This document shows positions 41,363-49,609 of a stretch of 53,205 nt of DNA, piece by piece. Source of the DNA: Paludibacteraceae bacterium (GTDB lineage Bacteria; Bacteroidota; Bacteroidia; Bacteroidales; Paludibacteraceae); assembly GCA_017448345.1 (NCBI GenBank), contig JAFSLP010000027.1, forward strand, positions 1-53,205, written 5' to 3'. The notes beneath the pieces were generated by a model. The model worked only from the letters and a program-made list of their open reading frames with translations. It did not search any database and had not been told where the DNA came from. The position numbers and the translations under genes were made by a program. Each line of letters opens with the position of its first letter. Within the stretch, counting starts at the first letter, position 1.

Positions 41363-41511
41363 GTGAACGTGAATTAGAGGCAAAATTGAGCATAGGGCTC
41401 AAACTGTCTTACAGAAAAGTAGTTGAGCAGCACCGCCGTGATAATCAGCCGCTTGTCTTCAGCGAGAACGGCGAAGTGAAATACGTCAACCCCTTCACGG
41501 TTGCATTGTAG
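41359..41511 (+). CDS. Small partner protein of the zeta-toxin gene
   Basis: 50 residues: MSERELEAKLSIGLKLSYRK, then a basic VVEQHRRDN segment and FSENGEVKYVNP. Small proteins of this style follow zeta-toxin-like genes in Bacteroidetes and may be antitoxins; I cannot name a family. Starts at the ATGA overlap with the (restored) zeta stop. It may be intact although the toxin is not. Confidence 0.55.
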   Translation: MSERELEAKLSIGLKLSYRKVVEQHRRDNQPLVFSENGEVKYVNPFTVAL

Positions 41512-41565
41512 TTGCATACCACTGCCGAGAGATGTCGCAAATGATGAATGATTTCGTTGCGCAGT

Positions 41566-41655
41566 ATGAGTAAGTTTAAGGTTCAATGGGCAACGGAAGC
41601 ACGTGACCAATGGCGTAAAGACAAACTGTCAAATCCTATATTAACCAACTTGTAA
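41566..41655 (+). pseudogene. ParE/RelE-like toxin remnant
   Basis: A 29-codon frame, MSKFKVQWATEARDQWRKDK and on to TAA, resembles the first strand and helix of ParE/RelE toxins and then ends. A frame ending in MMNDFVAQYE overlaps its start, as an antitoxin tail would. Both look like remains of an eroded TA pair. Nothing else is seen in 41656-41790. Confidence 0.35.
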
Positions 41656-41792
41656 AACCGAAGGGGCGACGGGATATACAAAAACAACGCTTGTTTTAAA
41701 GGCGACGATGACAGAACAAGGAGTAACTGCAACAGGAATTACTACATTGGAAAGAGTTCCATAGGCGAAAAAAGAGTTATCTATATAGGAAC

Positions 41793-41830
41793 GCAAGCGG
41801 GCATCTCTGTGAGTGCCCGCTTGCTTGTTA
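41793..41830. terminator. Bidirectional hairpin terminator
   Basis: Perfect 11-bp stem GCAAGCGGGCA (41793-41803) / TGCCCGCTTGC (41814-41824), followed by TTGTTATTTTG; it closes both the decayed TA region and the convergent ATPase gene. Confidence 0.7.
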
Positions 41831-43084
41831 TTTTGTTAACCCCTCTCGCAGGAATTGGTATAGCCCGACATAGGAGATACCTTTGTTGTCAGTCCACGGA
41901 GCGATGTCGTCGCCGACAATCACAATCTTGCGAAAACTATCGTCAATGCGTTTGAGCGAATTGAGTTCTTGTTCGCGTTTGGTTTCATCGTCCATTCGGT
42001 ATGCTGACTGTATATAATATCTCTCTTGTCCGTTAGTTGCGATAAAATCTACTTCGTATTGCACTTTTTGTTGTTTGCCGTCTTTCGTTTCCCGAACTTC
42101 CACAACACCGACATCCACCAGATAGCCGAAAATCCGCAAATGGTTATAGACGATATTTTCCATGATATGAGTCGGCTCTTGCTGCCGGAAATTCAGTCGC
42201 ACGTTACGCAAACCTATATCAACCGAATAATATTTCTTAATGGATTCAAAATAACGTTTCCCTTTGATGTCATATCGCTTAGCGGATTCAAACAGGAATG
42301 CGTCTTCCAGATAGCCGATATACTTATCAACGGTCTCTCGGTCTGCCTTCATCTGCTTGACTGACTGAATGGTATTTGCCAGTTTGGTTGGGTTGTTCAA
42401 TGAGCCTACTGCCGAACAAAGCACATCTGCCAAGTTCTCTAATAACTCGGTATTGCGAATCTTGTGACGCTCGGTGACATCTGCCAAATAGGTCTTTTTC
42501 CACAAACGCTGCAAGTAATTGACTTTCTGCTCTGCTGAGGCATGGTTTCGCAACCCCGGCAGTCCGCCATAGGTATAGTATTCTTTCCAAAGTTCATTAA
42601 GCGGCTCTGTTCTTCCTGTACAGAACTCGCCGAATGAAAGAGGATAGACATGGACCTCATCCCCTCTTCCACGGAAAAGAGTATTGATGTCGGAACTCAG
42701 TAAATGACTGTTACTTCCGGTGATATACACATCAACATTAGGTTTTGCATTCAGACCATTAATCAGGCGCTCGAATCCATCTACTTCTTGAATCTCATCT
42801 AATATCAAATAGTAATTACCTTCGTCTTTTATCTGCTCATACAGATAAGCCTTGAGTACTTTCACATCCGATAAATCGTCGCGCATGTTCTCGTCATCTT
42901 GATCAAATGACAACGCAATAATATGGTCTGCTGGAACACCTTGTTCCAATAAATAATCCCTATATACGCGCGAGAGCATCCAAGACTTGCCGCTTCGTCT
43001 CGGTCCGGTAATCACTTTCACTTCACCATTATCGCGACGAGCAATCAGCTTATCGAGATAAATCTTACGTTTGATGTAGTCCAT
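41828..43084 (-). CDS. ATP-binding protein, AAA_14/DUF4143 family (second copy)
   Basis: 418 residues from ATG 43084. Walker A GPRRSGKSW is at 27-35, Walker B YYLILDEIQEVDGFERLI near 100, and a sensor segment VDVYITGSNSHLLSSDI near 123. The C-terminal DUF4143 region has KKYYSVDIGLRNVRLNF, MENIVYNHLRIFGYLVDVGVVE and VQYEVDFIATNGQERYYIQ, with the E-V-D and I-Q positions of nuclease-like cores. It shares family and module layout (promoter, upstream direct repeats) with 16590-17864 but is only distantly similar in sequence. Biological role unproven. Confidence 0.88.
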   Translation of the reverse strand: MDYIKRKIYLDKLIARRDNGEVKVITGPRRSGKSWMLSRVYRDYLLEQGVPADHIIALSFDQDDENMRDDLSDVKVLKAYLYEQIKDEGNYYLILDEIQEVDGFERLINGLNAKPNVDVYITGSNSHLLSSDINTLFRGRGDEVHVYPLSFGEFCTGRTEPLNELWKEYYTYGGLPGLRNHASAEQKVNYLQRLWKKTYLADVTERHKIRNTELLENLADVLCSAVGSLNNPTKLANTIQSVKQMKADRETVDKYIGYLEDAFLFESAKRYDIKGKRYFESIKKYYSVDIGLRNVRLNFRQQEPTHIMENIVYNHLRIFGYLVDVGVVEVRETKDGKQQKVQYEVDFIATNGQERYYIQSAYRMDDETKREQELNSLKRIDDSFRKIVIVGDDIAPWTDNKGISYVGLYQFLREGLTK

Positions 43085-43110
43085 ATTTTTTCTGTTTCTG
43101 AAATTCTCCG

Positions 43111-43141
43111 CAAAATTAGTACTTTTTTTTGAATTGTGCAA
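43111..43141 (-). promoter_or_regulatory. Promoter of the second DUF4143 ATPase gene
   Basis: Minus strand: TTG 43139-43141, 20 nt, TAATTTTG 43111-43118. Confidence 0.7.
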
Positions 43142-43153
43142 ATAATTATCCGT

Positions 43154-43234
43154 ATTTTTGTACTAAGTTGCACTAAATTGCGGTTTCGAGGTCTTTCTAA
43201 TCGCATTTTTGTACTAAGTTGCACTAAATTGCGG
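43154..43234 (-). repeat. Two identical 30-bp direct repeats upstream of the ATPase promoter
   Basis: Copies at 43154-43183 and 43205-43234 are identical over 30 bp, with core TGTACTAAGTTGCACTAAAT, 51 bp apart. They start 12 nt beyond the -33 box. The core AAGTTG-x2-AC is shared with the 23-bp repeats at 17935-17996. Confidence 0.85.
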
Positions 43235-43363
43235 ATAGAATCTGTTATATTCTCATTGCTTTCTTCTTTTGTGCAGGCTGTTACCCTGCAACAGGTTCTT
43301 GGATGCCCGCAACAACCCGCAACTACCAATTAGCGTTAATTCAGCGTTACGCACCACAGAATT

Positions 43364-43396
43364 ACCATAGGATAACCATAAGATAACCATAGGATA
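43364..43396 (+). repeat. Three 11-bp tandem repeats ACCATAGGATA
   Basis: Units at 43364, 43375 and 43386, with one change in the middle unit. The region 43235-43470 holds no gene. The 11-bp period matches that of the AGTGGGTNNTT array at 33740. Confidence 0.8.
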
Positions 43397-43473
43397 CTTT
43401 GCAAAAAAGTGCAAAAATGCCGCTTGTACTATATATACGTAGTATATATACTTTTAGGGCGGTGTTTTTTTAT

Positions 43474-43504
43474 TTGCAAATGTCGGAAAAAAGCAGTACC
43501 TTTG
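43474..43504 (+). promoter_or_regulatory. Promoter of the secreted hydrolase gene
   Basis: TTG 43474-43476, 20 nt, TACCTTTG 43497-43504. Confidence 0.7.
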
Positions 43505-43561
43505 CAGCCGAAAACGATATTACAATACACGGAAAGCGATAGTAAAATACACGGAAACGAT

Positions 43562-44518
43562 ATGTTGAGACGAATGAAAGAGATGAAACGGTTAGGACTG
43601 CTGCTGATGGGGCTGTGCTGGGTATGGACGGCATGGGGACAGGAGACGTATCCGTTTGTGCAACGCGACACGACCACCTTGATGCTGGACCTCTACCGCC
43701 CTGCAGAACCAGCCAACGGCTACACCGTTGTGCATATCTATGGCGGCGGTTTCATCAACGGCTCGCGCACCAAACAATGGGATGCCGACTACTGCCGCCG
43801 CTTGGCGGAGATGGGTTATACCGCCGTCGCGATGGATTACCGGCTCGGGCTGCGCAGCACATACACCGACGGCAAGAGTAAACTGCAAGCCCTGAAGGAC
43901 GCTTTTTACATGGCGGCAGCAGACTGTTCGGCGGCTGTGCGCTATCTGGTGGAGCATGGAAAGGAATTAGGCATAGCAGCGGACAAGATTATCTTGGAAG
44001 GTTCGTCGGCAGGTGCCATCACCGCACTGATGACCGATTTCGGACGGTGCAACGGGCTGGCATTCGCTGCCGAGTTGCCGGAGGGATGGAAACCGGCAGG
44101 CGTGGTGGCCTACAGCGGCGCCATCTACTCGGAAACAGGCTCTCTCAAATGGGCGCAGGCACCGGCGCCGACTTTGCTCTTCCATGGCGAGGTGGACAAG
44201 ATAGTGCCTTACAAACAGATCGTGCTGGGGCGGAAGGGGCTTTACGGCTCCAGCGCCATCACCAAAAAGATGGAGAAATACGAATATCCGTACTGCGTCT
44301 ATCGCCTGAAGAATTTAGGGCATGAAGTGAGCGTGGCGGGACCGATGACGACCGGGGAACTGGAGTTCTTCGTGCAGCAATATGTGAAGGACGGCAGGCG
44401 ACTCTATGAGGATGTCACCATGCGCGACGCCTCTGTGGGACCGAGCAAATGGACCGACATGCGGCTGCGGGACCTCTACAAGAAACCGAAAAGTACAGAC
44501 AATCGCTCCGATAAATGA
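43562..44518 (+). CDS. Secreted alpha/beta hydrolase (esterase/lipase, BD-FAE-like)
   Basis: 318 residues from ATG 43562; ATG 43574 or 43583 are alternatives that place the signal peptide (MKRLGLLLMGLCWVWTAWG) first. The oxyanion-hole motif is in VHIYGGGFINGSR near 55, the nucleophile in ILEGSSAGAITALM near 145, the Asp in FHGEVDKIVPY near 222 and the His in LKNLGHEVSVAG near 262. Family members are esterases, some acting on acylated carbohydrates; the substrate is unknown. It converges with the RluA gene across a 15-bp gap. Confidence 0.85.
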   Translation: MLRRMKEMKRLGLLLMGLCWVWTAWGQETYPFVQRDTTTLMLDLYRPAEPANGYTVVHIYGGGFINGSRTKQWDADYCRRLAEMGYTAVAMDYRLGLRSTYTDGKSKLQALKDAFYMAAADCSAAVRYLVEHGKELGIAADKIILEGSSAGAITALMTDFGRCNGLAFAAELPEGWKPAGVVAYSGAIYSETGSLKWAQAPAPTLLFHGEVDKIVPYKQIVLGRKGLYGSSAITKKMEKYEYPYCVYRLKNLGHEVSVAGPMTTGELEFFVQQYVKDGRRLYEDVTMRDASVGPSKWTDMRLRDLYKKPKSTDNRSDK

Positions 44519-44533
44519 CAAATCAGAGAGTGC

Positions 44534-45868
44534 TCAAAACCCGGAAGGGATGCAGAAATGCATCTCTTTTTTTGTTACCGGATGCACGAACGCCAGTTCA
44601 GCGGCGTGGAGCATGAGACGCGGCGCGGAGAGGGCGGAGCCGTACAGCCTGTCGCCTGCAACGGGTGCGTTGAGTCCGTCCGGGTGTGCGGCGTGTACGC
44701 GGAGCTGGTGGGTGCGTCCGGTCAGCGGGTAGAGATCGACAAGGCATGTGCCGTCGTCCCGCCGTTCGCGTATCACATACCGTGTGAGGGCGGGCTTGCC
44801 ATGCTCGTGACTCACCATCTGCCGCGGACGGTCATAGGGGTTGGGAAGCAAAGGCAGGGAGATAACCGAGAAGCTCTCCGCCGCCTTAGAAGAAAAAGAT
44901 GGGTGGGGGCAGACGACAGCTTCGTAGCGTTTGAGGATGTCGCGGCGCTGGAAACAGGTCTGCAGGGCGGTATAGACTTCCGGCGTCTTGGCAAGCACCA
45001 GCAGTCCGCTGGTGTCTTGGTCCAGACGGTGAGCAGGACGGGCGGCAAGGTATTCGGCGGCGGATATCTCACCGCTCTTGCCGGGCACCGAGAGCAGACC
45101 TGCCGGTTTGTTGACCACCAGCAGGTATTCGTCTTCGAAGAGAATCTTCATCTGCCGGCATAGTTCCTCCGCCTCTGTCTTCTGCGGTTCAGCCTCCACG
45201 TCCACGCCGCGCAGCATATGCCTGAGAACCGGCACGCACCTGCCGGAGCAGGGGGCATAGAACACATCCTCGCGACGTATCTCCGTCTTCGGTGAAGCAC
45301 CCACCCAGAACTCCGCCAGCGCCAAGGGCTTCATGCCATGCGCAAAGGCGTATTGCAGCAGTTTGGGTGCACAGCATTCTCCGGCACCGGAAGGAGGGAG
45401 AGAGGGGTGGGGCGATGTGCGGTCTTGGGATTTGTCAAACCATTGCTCCGGCGGGATGACGGGTTTCTCATCGGCGAAGATGTCCGGCAGGTTCTTGGTC
45501 TCCCCTCTGCCGTTGAGCAGACGGTACTCCGCAAAGAGCAGCCGTTGCAGCCGTTGCGACTCCGCTCTGCCGGTTCCCACTGGCGGTTCCCTCATCTCAT
45601 AGACAGGCGGCACAAACCCCTCATGGCAGTAACTGCCGTCCAGCTTGGCGGAGAAAGCGGCAAGATAAGGGGATGCACAACGGGACGATGCACAATGGAC
45701 AAGAGCGTCTTCGTCTGTACCGTCCAGCACTAACACACCGAACATCTTGCCATGCCTGTGCAACTCGCTTTCGGGGTGCGAGTGCATATAGGCATGAACG
45801 CTGTCCATGACCTCCGCAGCTGCGGCTTGCGCCAGAGGATGCGGAGGCAGCGCAAAAGGAGAAATCAT
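44534..45868 (-). CDS. RluA family RNA pseudouridine synthase with N-terminal extension
   Basis: Isomerises uridine in rRNA or tRNA. The start at 45868 is chosen because it overlaps the S9 peptidase stop as ATGA; it gives 444 residues. The C-terminal ~220 residues are the catalytic domain: ILFEDEYLLVVNKPAGLLSV, the catalytic Asp in PAHRLDQDTSGLLVLAK, YEAVVCPHP, LVDLYPLTGRTHQLRVHAAH and DRLYG. The N-terminal ~215 residues are an extra domain seen in Bacteroidetes enzymes. Repeat-like insertions code HPSLPPSGAGE (45381-45413) and VHCASSRCASP (45670-45702). Confidence 0.88.
   Translation of the reverse strand: MISPFALPPHPLAQAAAAEVMDSVHAYMHSHPESELHRHGKMFGVLVLDGTDEDALVHCASSRCASPYLAAFSAKLDGSYCHEGFVPPVYEMREPPVGTGRAESQRLQRLLFAEYRLLNGRGETKNLPDIFADEKPVIPPEQWFDKSQDRTSPHPSLPPSGAGECCAPKLLQYAFAHGMKPLALAEFWVGASPKTEIRREDVFYAPCSGRCVPVLRHMLRGVDVEAEPQKTEAEELCRQMKILFEDEYLLVVNKPAGLLSVPGKSGEISAAEYLAARPAHRLDQDTSGLLVLAKTPEVYTALQTCFQRRDILKRYEAVVCPHPSFSSKAAESFSVISLPLLPNPYDRPRQMVSHEHGKPALTRYVIRERRDDGTCLVDLYPLTGRTHQLRVHAAHPDGLNAPVAGDRLYGSALSAPRLMLHAAELAFVHPVTKKEMHFCIPSGF
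45381..45413 (-). repeat. G/C-rich repeat-like insertion in the RluA gene
   Basis: Minus-strand CACCCCTCTCTCCCTCCTTC-type tract, similar in style to the C/G-rich unit at 34432-34460. In frame. Confidence 0.5.
45670..45702 (-). repeat. ATGCACAA/TGGACAA repeat-like tract in the RluA gene
   Basis: Three 10-15 bp units (+ strand GATGCACAACGG, GATGCACAATGGACAA), related to the GTACAA/GGACAA family. In frame. Confidence 0.6.
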
Positions 45869-48039
45869 TTTAACCATCTGTCGAGCCATCCGCGGAACTC
45901 TCTTTGCCAGAGAATACCGTTCTGCGGTTTCAATACCCAGTGGTTCTCGTCAGGGAAGATGAGCAGTTCGGCAGGCACGCCGCGCATTTTCGCTGCGTCA
46001 TATGCCGCCATGGCTTGGTTGGCGAGGATGCGGTAGTCTCTCTCGCCGTGGATACAGAGAATCGGCGTGTCCCATTTATCGACGAACTTATGCGGACTGT
46101 TGGCAAACGTGCGCTGGGCAGTCTTGTTGTCTTTCTCCCAGTACGCGCCGCCCATGTCCCAGTTGGCGAACCATTTCTCCTCGGTCTCCAAGTATTGCAT
46201 CTCTAAATTGAAGATACCGTCGTGGGCGATGAAGGCTTTGAACCGTCCGTCATGGTGTCCGGCTATCCAATAGACGCTGAAGCCGCCGAAGGATGCACCC
46301 ACGCAACCCAGATGGTCCTTGTCCACATACGGCTCTTTGCAGAACTCGTCGATGGCGGTGAAGTAATCCTTCATGCACTGCCCTCCGTAATCGCCGGAGA
46401 TCTCCTCGTTCCACTCCTTGCCGAATCCGGGCAGACCGCGACGGTTCGGCGCAACAATAATATAATCGCCTGCACTCATCATCATGAAGTTCCAGCGGAA
46501 GGACCAGAACTGGCTGACAGGGCTCTGCGGACCGCCCTCGCAATACAATATCGTCGGATATTTCTTCGCCGGGTCGAAATGCGGCGGATAGATGATCCAT
46601 GTCAGCATGTCTTTGCCGTCTGTCGTCTTCTGCCAGCGCGGCACGACGGTCGAACGCTCAATCTGGCTGTAGATATTGTCGTTCTCACGGGTCAGTTGTT
46701 CCAGCTGCTGATTGTAGGTGTCGAACGGCTGCTCATAATAGATTTCCGTATGGGCGTACTGCTCATGGTCCTTGCGCAGCCATTCGCGGATGTCGAGATG
46801 GTATATCTCGTTCGCCTGCCGCATGGAGTGCCCTAACAGATAAGCCTGATAGTCGGTCACATCCCCTAAGCCGAGGTCCCATTGACCGTCAGTCAGTTTG
46901 GTGGTCCAGCCGTCCAAGGTGACGCGGTAGAGCTGGACGGTTGCCTGCTTGCAGGCGGTGAAGACCAGTGCCGTGTCGTCCAGCCATTTGTATTCATCCA
47001 CATTGCTGTCCAGCGAACGGCTCAGGAACCGCTTCTCGCCGGTCTTGAGGTTCATGACCATCAGCCGGTTCTCGTCGCTCTCATATCCGTCGCGCTCCAT
47101 GGACTGCCATGCAATCCACTCGCCGTTGCGCGAATAAGAGGGGTTGGTGTCATAGCCGCCGTTGCCCTCTGTGATATTACGTTCCTCGCGTGTACGCGTA
47201 TTAAATAGGTATATGTCGCTGTTGGTGGAGACGGCATAGTCCAGTCCGGTTTTCTTGCGGCAGGTGTAGGCTATCTCCTCGTTGTTCGGGTTCCATGCCA
47301 GCTGCTCCACGCCGCCGAAAGGCTTCATTGGGCTCTCATATACCGTGCCCTCAAGGATGTTAAAGCATCCGCCAAGCTTGGCGGATTTAATCCGTTCGCC
47401 TTCGCCGAAATACTCGGTCTCCAACTCACAGACAAACGGCTGCGGAGCGGTTTCTGTCCACTCGTCCCAGTGTTTGTACATCAGGTCCTCGTGCATATGT
47501 CCCGTAGCCAGCGGCAGGTCGGGATATTTGTCGGCGGTAGAGGGAACGGTCTTCACCTGTTTGACGAGGATAATCTTGTCCCGCATCGGCGAGAGCAGAA
47601 AGCCTTCTATATCTTCTGCTCCTTCCACCTCCACCTCTTCTTTGTCGCGGCGGATAAACAGTTTGCCGCCCTTGAGGTACGCGAGAGCGCCGCTGTTGCC
47701 GAACCACGCCGGTTCGGAACCTACGAACTCGTCAACCACTGCCATCTGACCGCCGTCGGCTGAAGGCTCATAGGGATTGCATATGCGAATCCATGTCGTG
47801 GAGCGGTTCTCCTCTACGGAATAATAACTGACGGTGTAGGCGAGGAGCCCTGTCTCGATATCGCTCTTGACAGAGCCGATGCGGCCCATTGCCCATAGTC
47901 CTTCCGGCGTGAGACGTCCGCCTTCGATACTAATCTGCGGCTTCGTGACGGGAGCCTTACTTGTGTCGGTGCTCTCTTTGGCGCAGGAGACACCCAGCAT
48001 AGCTATTGCAGCCATAGTCCAAATTTTCCAGTTGTTCAT
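45865..48039 (-). CDS. S9 family (prolyl oligopeptidase/DPP5-like) peptidase lipoprotein
   Basis: 724 residues from ATG 48039, with a lipoprotein signal (MNNWKIWTMAAIAMLGVSC). An N-terminal beta-propeller (about 60-470; NPSYSRNGEWIAWQSMERDG is a WD40-like blade) precedes the alpha/beta-hydrolase domain: YCEGGPQSPVSQFWSFRWNF, VAPNRRGLPGFGKEW, nucleophile in GCVGASFGGFSVYW, Asp in CIHGERDYRI and His in FPDENHWVLKP. DPP5-type enzymes trim short peptides in the periplasm or at the surface in asaccharolytic Bacteroidales. It is co-transcribed with the RluA-type gene. Confidence 0.93.
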   Translation of the reverse strand: MNNWKIWTMAAIAMLGVSCAKESTDTSKAPVTKPQISIEGGRLTPEGLWAMGRIGSVKSDIETGLLAYTVSYYSVEENRSTTWIRICNPYEPSADGGQMAVVDEFVGSEPAWFGNSGALAYLKGGKLFIRRDKEEVEVEGAEDIEGFLLSPMRDKIILVKQVKTVPSTADKYPDLPLATGHMHEDLMYKHWDEWTETAPQPFVCELETEYFGEGERIKSAKLGGCFNILEGTVYESPMKPFGGVEQLAWNPNNEEIAYTCRKKTGLDYAVSTNSDIYLFNTRTREERNITEGNGGYDTNPSYSRNGEWIAWQSMERDGYESDENRLMVMNLKTGEKRFLSRSLDSNVDEYKWLDDTALVFTACKQATVQLYRVTLDGWTTKLTDGQWDLGLGDVTDYQAYLLGHSMRQANEIYHLDIREWLRKDHEQYAHTEIYYEQPFDTYNQQLEQLTRENDNIYSQIERSTVVPRWQKTTDGKDMLTWIIYPPHFDPAKKYPTILYCEGGPQSPVSQFWSFRWNFMMMSAGDYIIVAPNRRGLPGFGKEWNEEISGDYGGQCMKDYFTAIDEFCKEPYVDKDHLGCVGASFGGFSVYWIAGHHDGRFKAFIAHDGIFNLEMQYLETEEKWFANWDMGGAYWEKDNKTAQRTFANSPHKFVDKWDTPILCIHGERDYRILANQAMAAYDAAKMRGVPAELLIFPDENHWVLKPQNGILWQREFRGWLDRWLK

Positions 48040-48072
48040 TGTTTTTTCTGTTGTAAATCTAAAAATTTGCCG

Positions 48073-48120
48073 CAAAGGTACAAAAAAATTTGCATATAAG
48101 CAAAAAAAGTTGTAATTTTG
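48073..48120. promoter_or_regulatory. Overlapping divergent promoters sharing one -33 region (second case)
   Basis: Minus: TTG 48101-48103, 20 nt, TACCTTTG 48073-48080 (S9 peptidase). Plus: TTG 48090-48092, 20 nt, TAATTTTG 48113-48120 (beta-CASP gene). Geometry is identical to 30021-30068: -33 boxes 8 bp apart within TTTGCATATAAGCAAA. Confidence 0.8.
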
Positions 48121-48140
48121 CAGCATAATTCGTATAGGTT

Positions 48141-49583
48141 ATGAAGATACAGTTTTTAGGCGCAACGCGTGAGGTGACGGGTAGCAAGCACCTTGTCACT
48201 ACTGATTCCGGACATACTATTCTGCTCGACTGCGGTATGTATCAAGGCAAAGGAATGGAGACCGAGGCGGCTAACCGCGATCTGGGTTTTGACCCGCAGA
48301 AACTGGATTGCGTGGTGCTCAGCCATGCGCATATTGACCATTCCGGGCTGATTCCGTATATCGTCAAGCAGGGTTTCAAGGGGGATATCTTCTGTACCCC
48401 TGCCACGCGCGATTTGTGTGCCCTGATGCTGACCGATACCGCTTTTATCCAAGAGCAGGACGTGCGCACCTATAACAAGAAGATTGACAGGCAGAACCCT
48501 CACAAGGAGAAGGGCAGGAAATACAAGATTGAACCGCTTTACAACCAGCAGGATGTCAACAAAGCCATGCGTCATTTCGTCACCTACGGCTATGACCGCC
48601 GGTTCCGTCTGTTCGATGATGTGCTGCTGACGTTCACCAACTCCGGGCATATGCTCGGCGGAGCTGTCTGTTCGCTGGAGATTTACGAGGAAGACGAAAC
48701 GGGCAGGAAACGATGGAAGCGGCTGGCTTATACCGGTGATATAGGCCGTCTGCACAGCCATATCCTGCCTTCGCCGCAACTCTTCCCGCAATGCGACTAC
48801 CTGATCTGCGAATCCACCTATGGCGACCGCCTGCACGAGGAGCAGGAGGTGACGGAAGAGCAGCTGCTGGGCGTAGTGGAGGACACATGCGTCTATCGCA
48901 AAGGCCAGTTGCTGATTCCTTCTTTCTCGGTGGGCAGGACGCAGGAGATTGTCTATGTGCTGAACCGCCTCTACAACGACGGCAGGCTGCCGCATATACC
49001 CGTGTATGTGGACTCGCCGATGTCCACCAACGCCACGCAGATCTTCAGGATGTACCCGGACGAGATGTCGGACGAGGTGCGCGACACCATGCAGTTTGAC
49101 CCCGACCCCTTCGGCTTCAACACCTTGCGTTATATCACCGACATCCGCGAATCGAAAGCGCTGAACCACAAAGACGAGCCCTGTATCATCATTTCCGCTT
49201 CGGGGATGCTGGAAGCCGGGCGTATCAAACACCACGTGGCGAATCATATCTCCGACCCGCGATGCACCATCCTCATCGTCGGTTATTGCGAACCGACTAC
49301 CCTTGGCGCGCGTATTCAGGAGCCCGGACTGAAGTGGATATCCATCTTCGGGCTTGACCGCCGCATCAAAGCGCAGATAACCAAGATTGAGGGCTTCAGC
49401 GGGCACGGTGACTATCGGGAGATGATGGATTACCTGACCCGTAGTCTGCAGGTGGAGAGTGTCAGGAGGACCTTTGTCGTACACGGCGACCTGAGTGCGG
49501 CTCTGGCATACAAAGACCATCTTGCCGAAGCCGGATTCCGAGAGGTCTCCGTCCCGGAAAAAGGCGAGACCGTGACACTGTAA
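48141..49583 (+). CDS. MBL-fold beta-CASP RNA-processing exonuclease (YSH1-like)
   Basis: 480 residues. Metallo-beta-lactamase core motifs: ATREVTGSKHLV, LSHAHIDHSGLIPYIV near 60 (zinc ligands), TFTNSGHMLGGAVCSL near 170, and LAYTGDIGR near 200. The beta-CASP domain follows (YVDSPMSTNATQIFRMYPDE), then IISASGMLEAGRIKHHVANH and VGYCEPTTLGARI, and the final HGDLSAALAYKDHL. Family members process or degrade RNA. The C-terminal RNA-specificity region is complete. Confidence 0.92.
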   Translation: MKIQFLGATREVTGSKHLVTTDSGHTILLDCGMYQGKGMETEAANRDLGFDPQKLDCVVLSHAHIDHSGLIPYIVKQGFKGDIFCTPATRDLCALMLTDTAFIQEQDVRTYNKKIDRQNPHKEKGRKYKIEPLYNQQDVNKAMRHFVTYGYDRRFRLFDDVLLTFTNSGHMLGGAVCSLEIYEEDETGRKRWKRLAYTGDIGRLHSHILPSPQLFPQCDYLICESTYGDRLHEEQEVTEEQLLGVVEDTCVYRKGQLLIPSFSVGRTQEIVYVLNRLYNDGRLPHIPVYVDSPMSTNATQIFRMYPDEMSDEVRDTMQFDPDPFGFNTLRYITDIRESKALNHKDEPCIIISASGMLEAGRIKHHVANHISDPRCTILIVGYCEPTTLGARIQEPGLKWISIFGLDRRIKAQITKIEGFSGHGDYREMMDYLTRSLQVESVRRTFVVHGDLSAALAYKDHLAEAGFREVSVPEKGETVTL

Positions 49584-49609
49584 CGTAATTCTGAAAACGG
49601 AAAACGATA

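Noticed and set aside
43154-43234. CRISPR-like direct repeats (30-bp repeat, 51-bp spacer)
   Set aside because: Only two copies, no cas genes, and a clear relation to the promoter of the adjacent ATPase gene.
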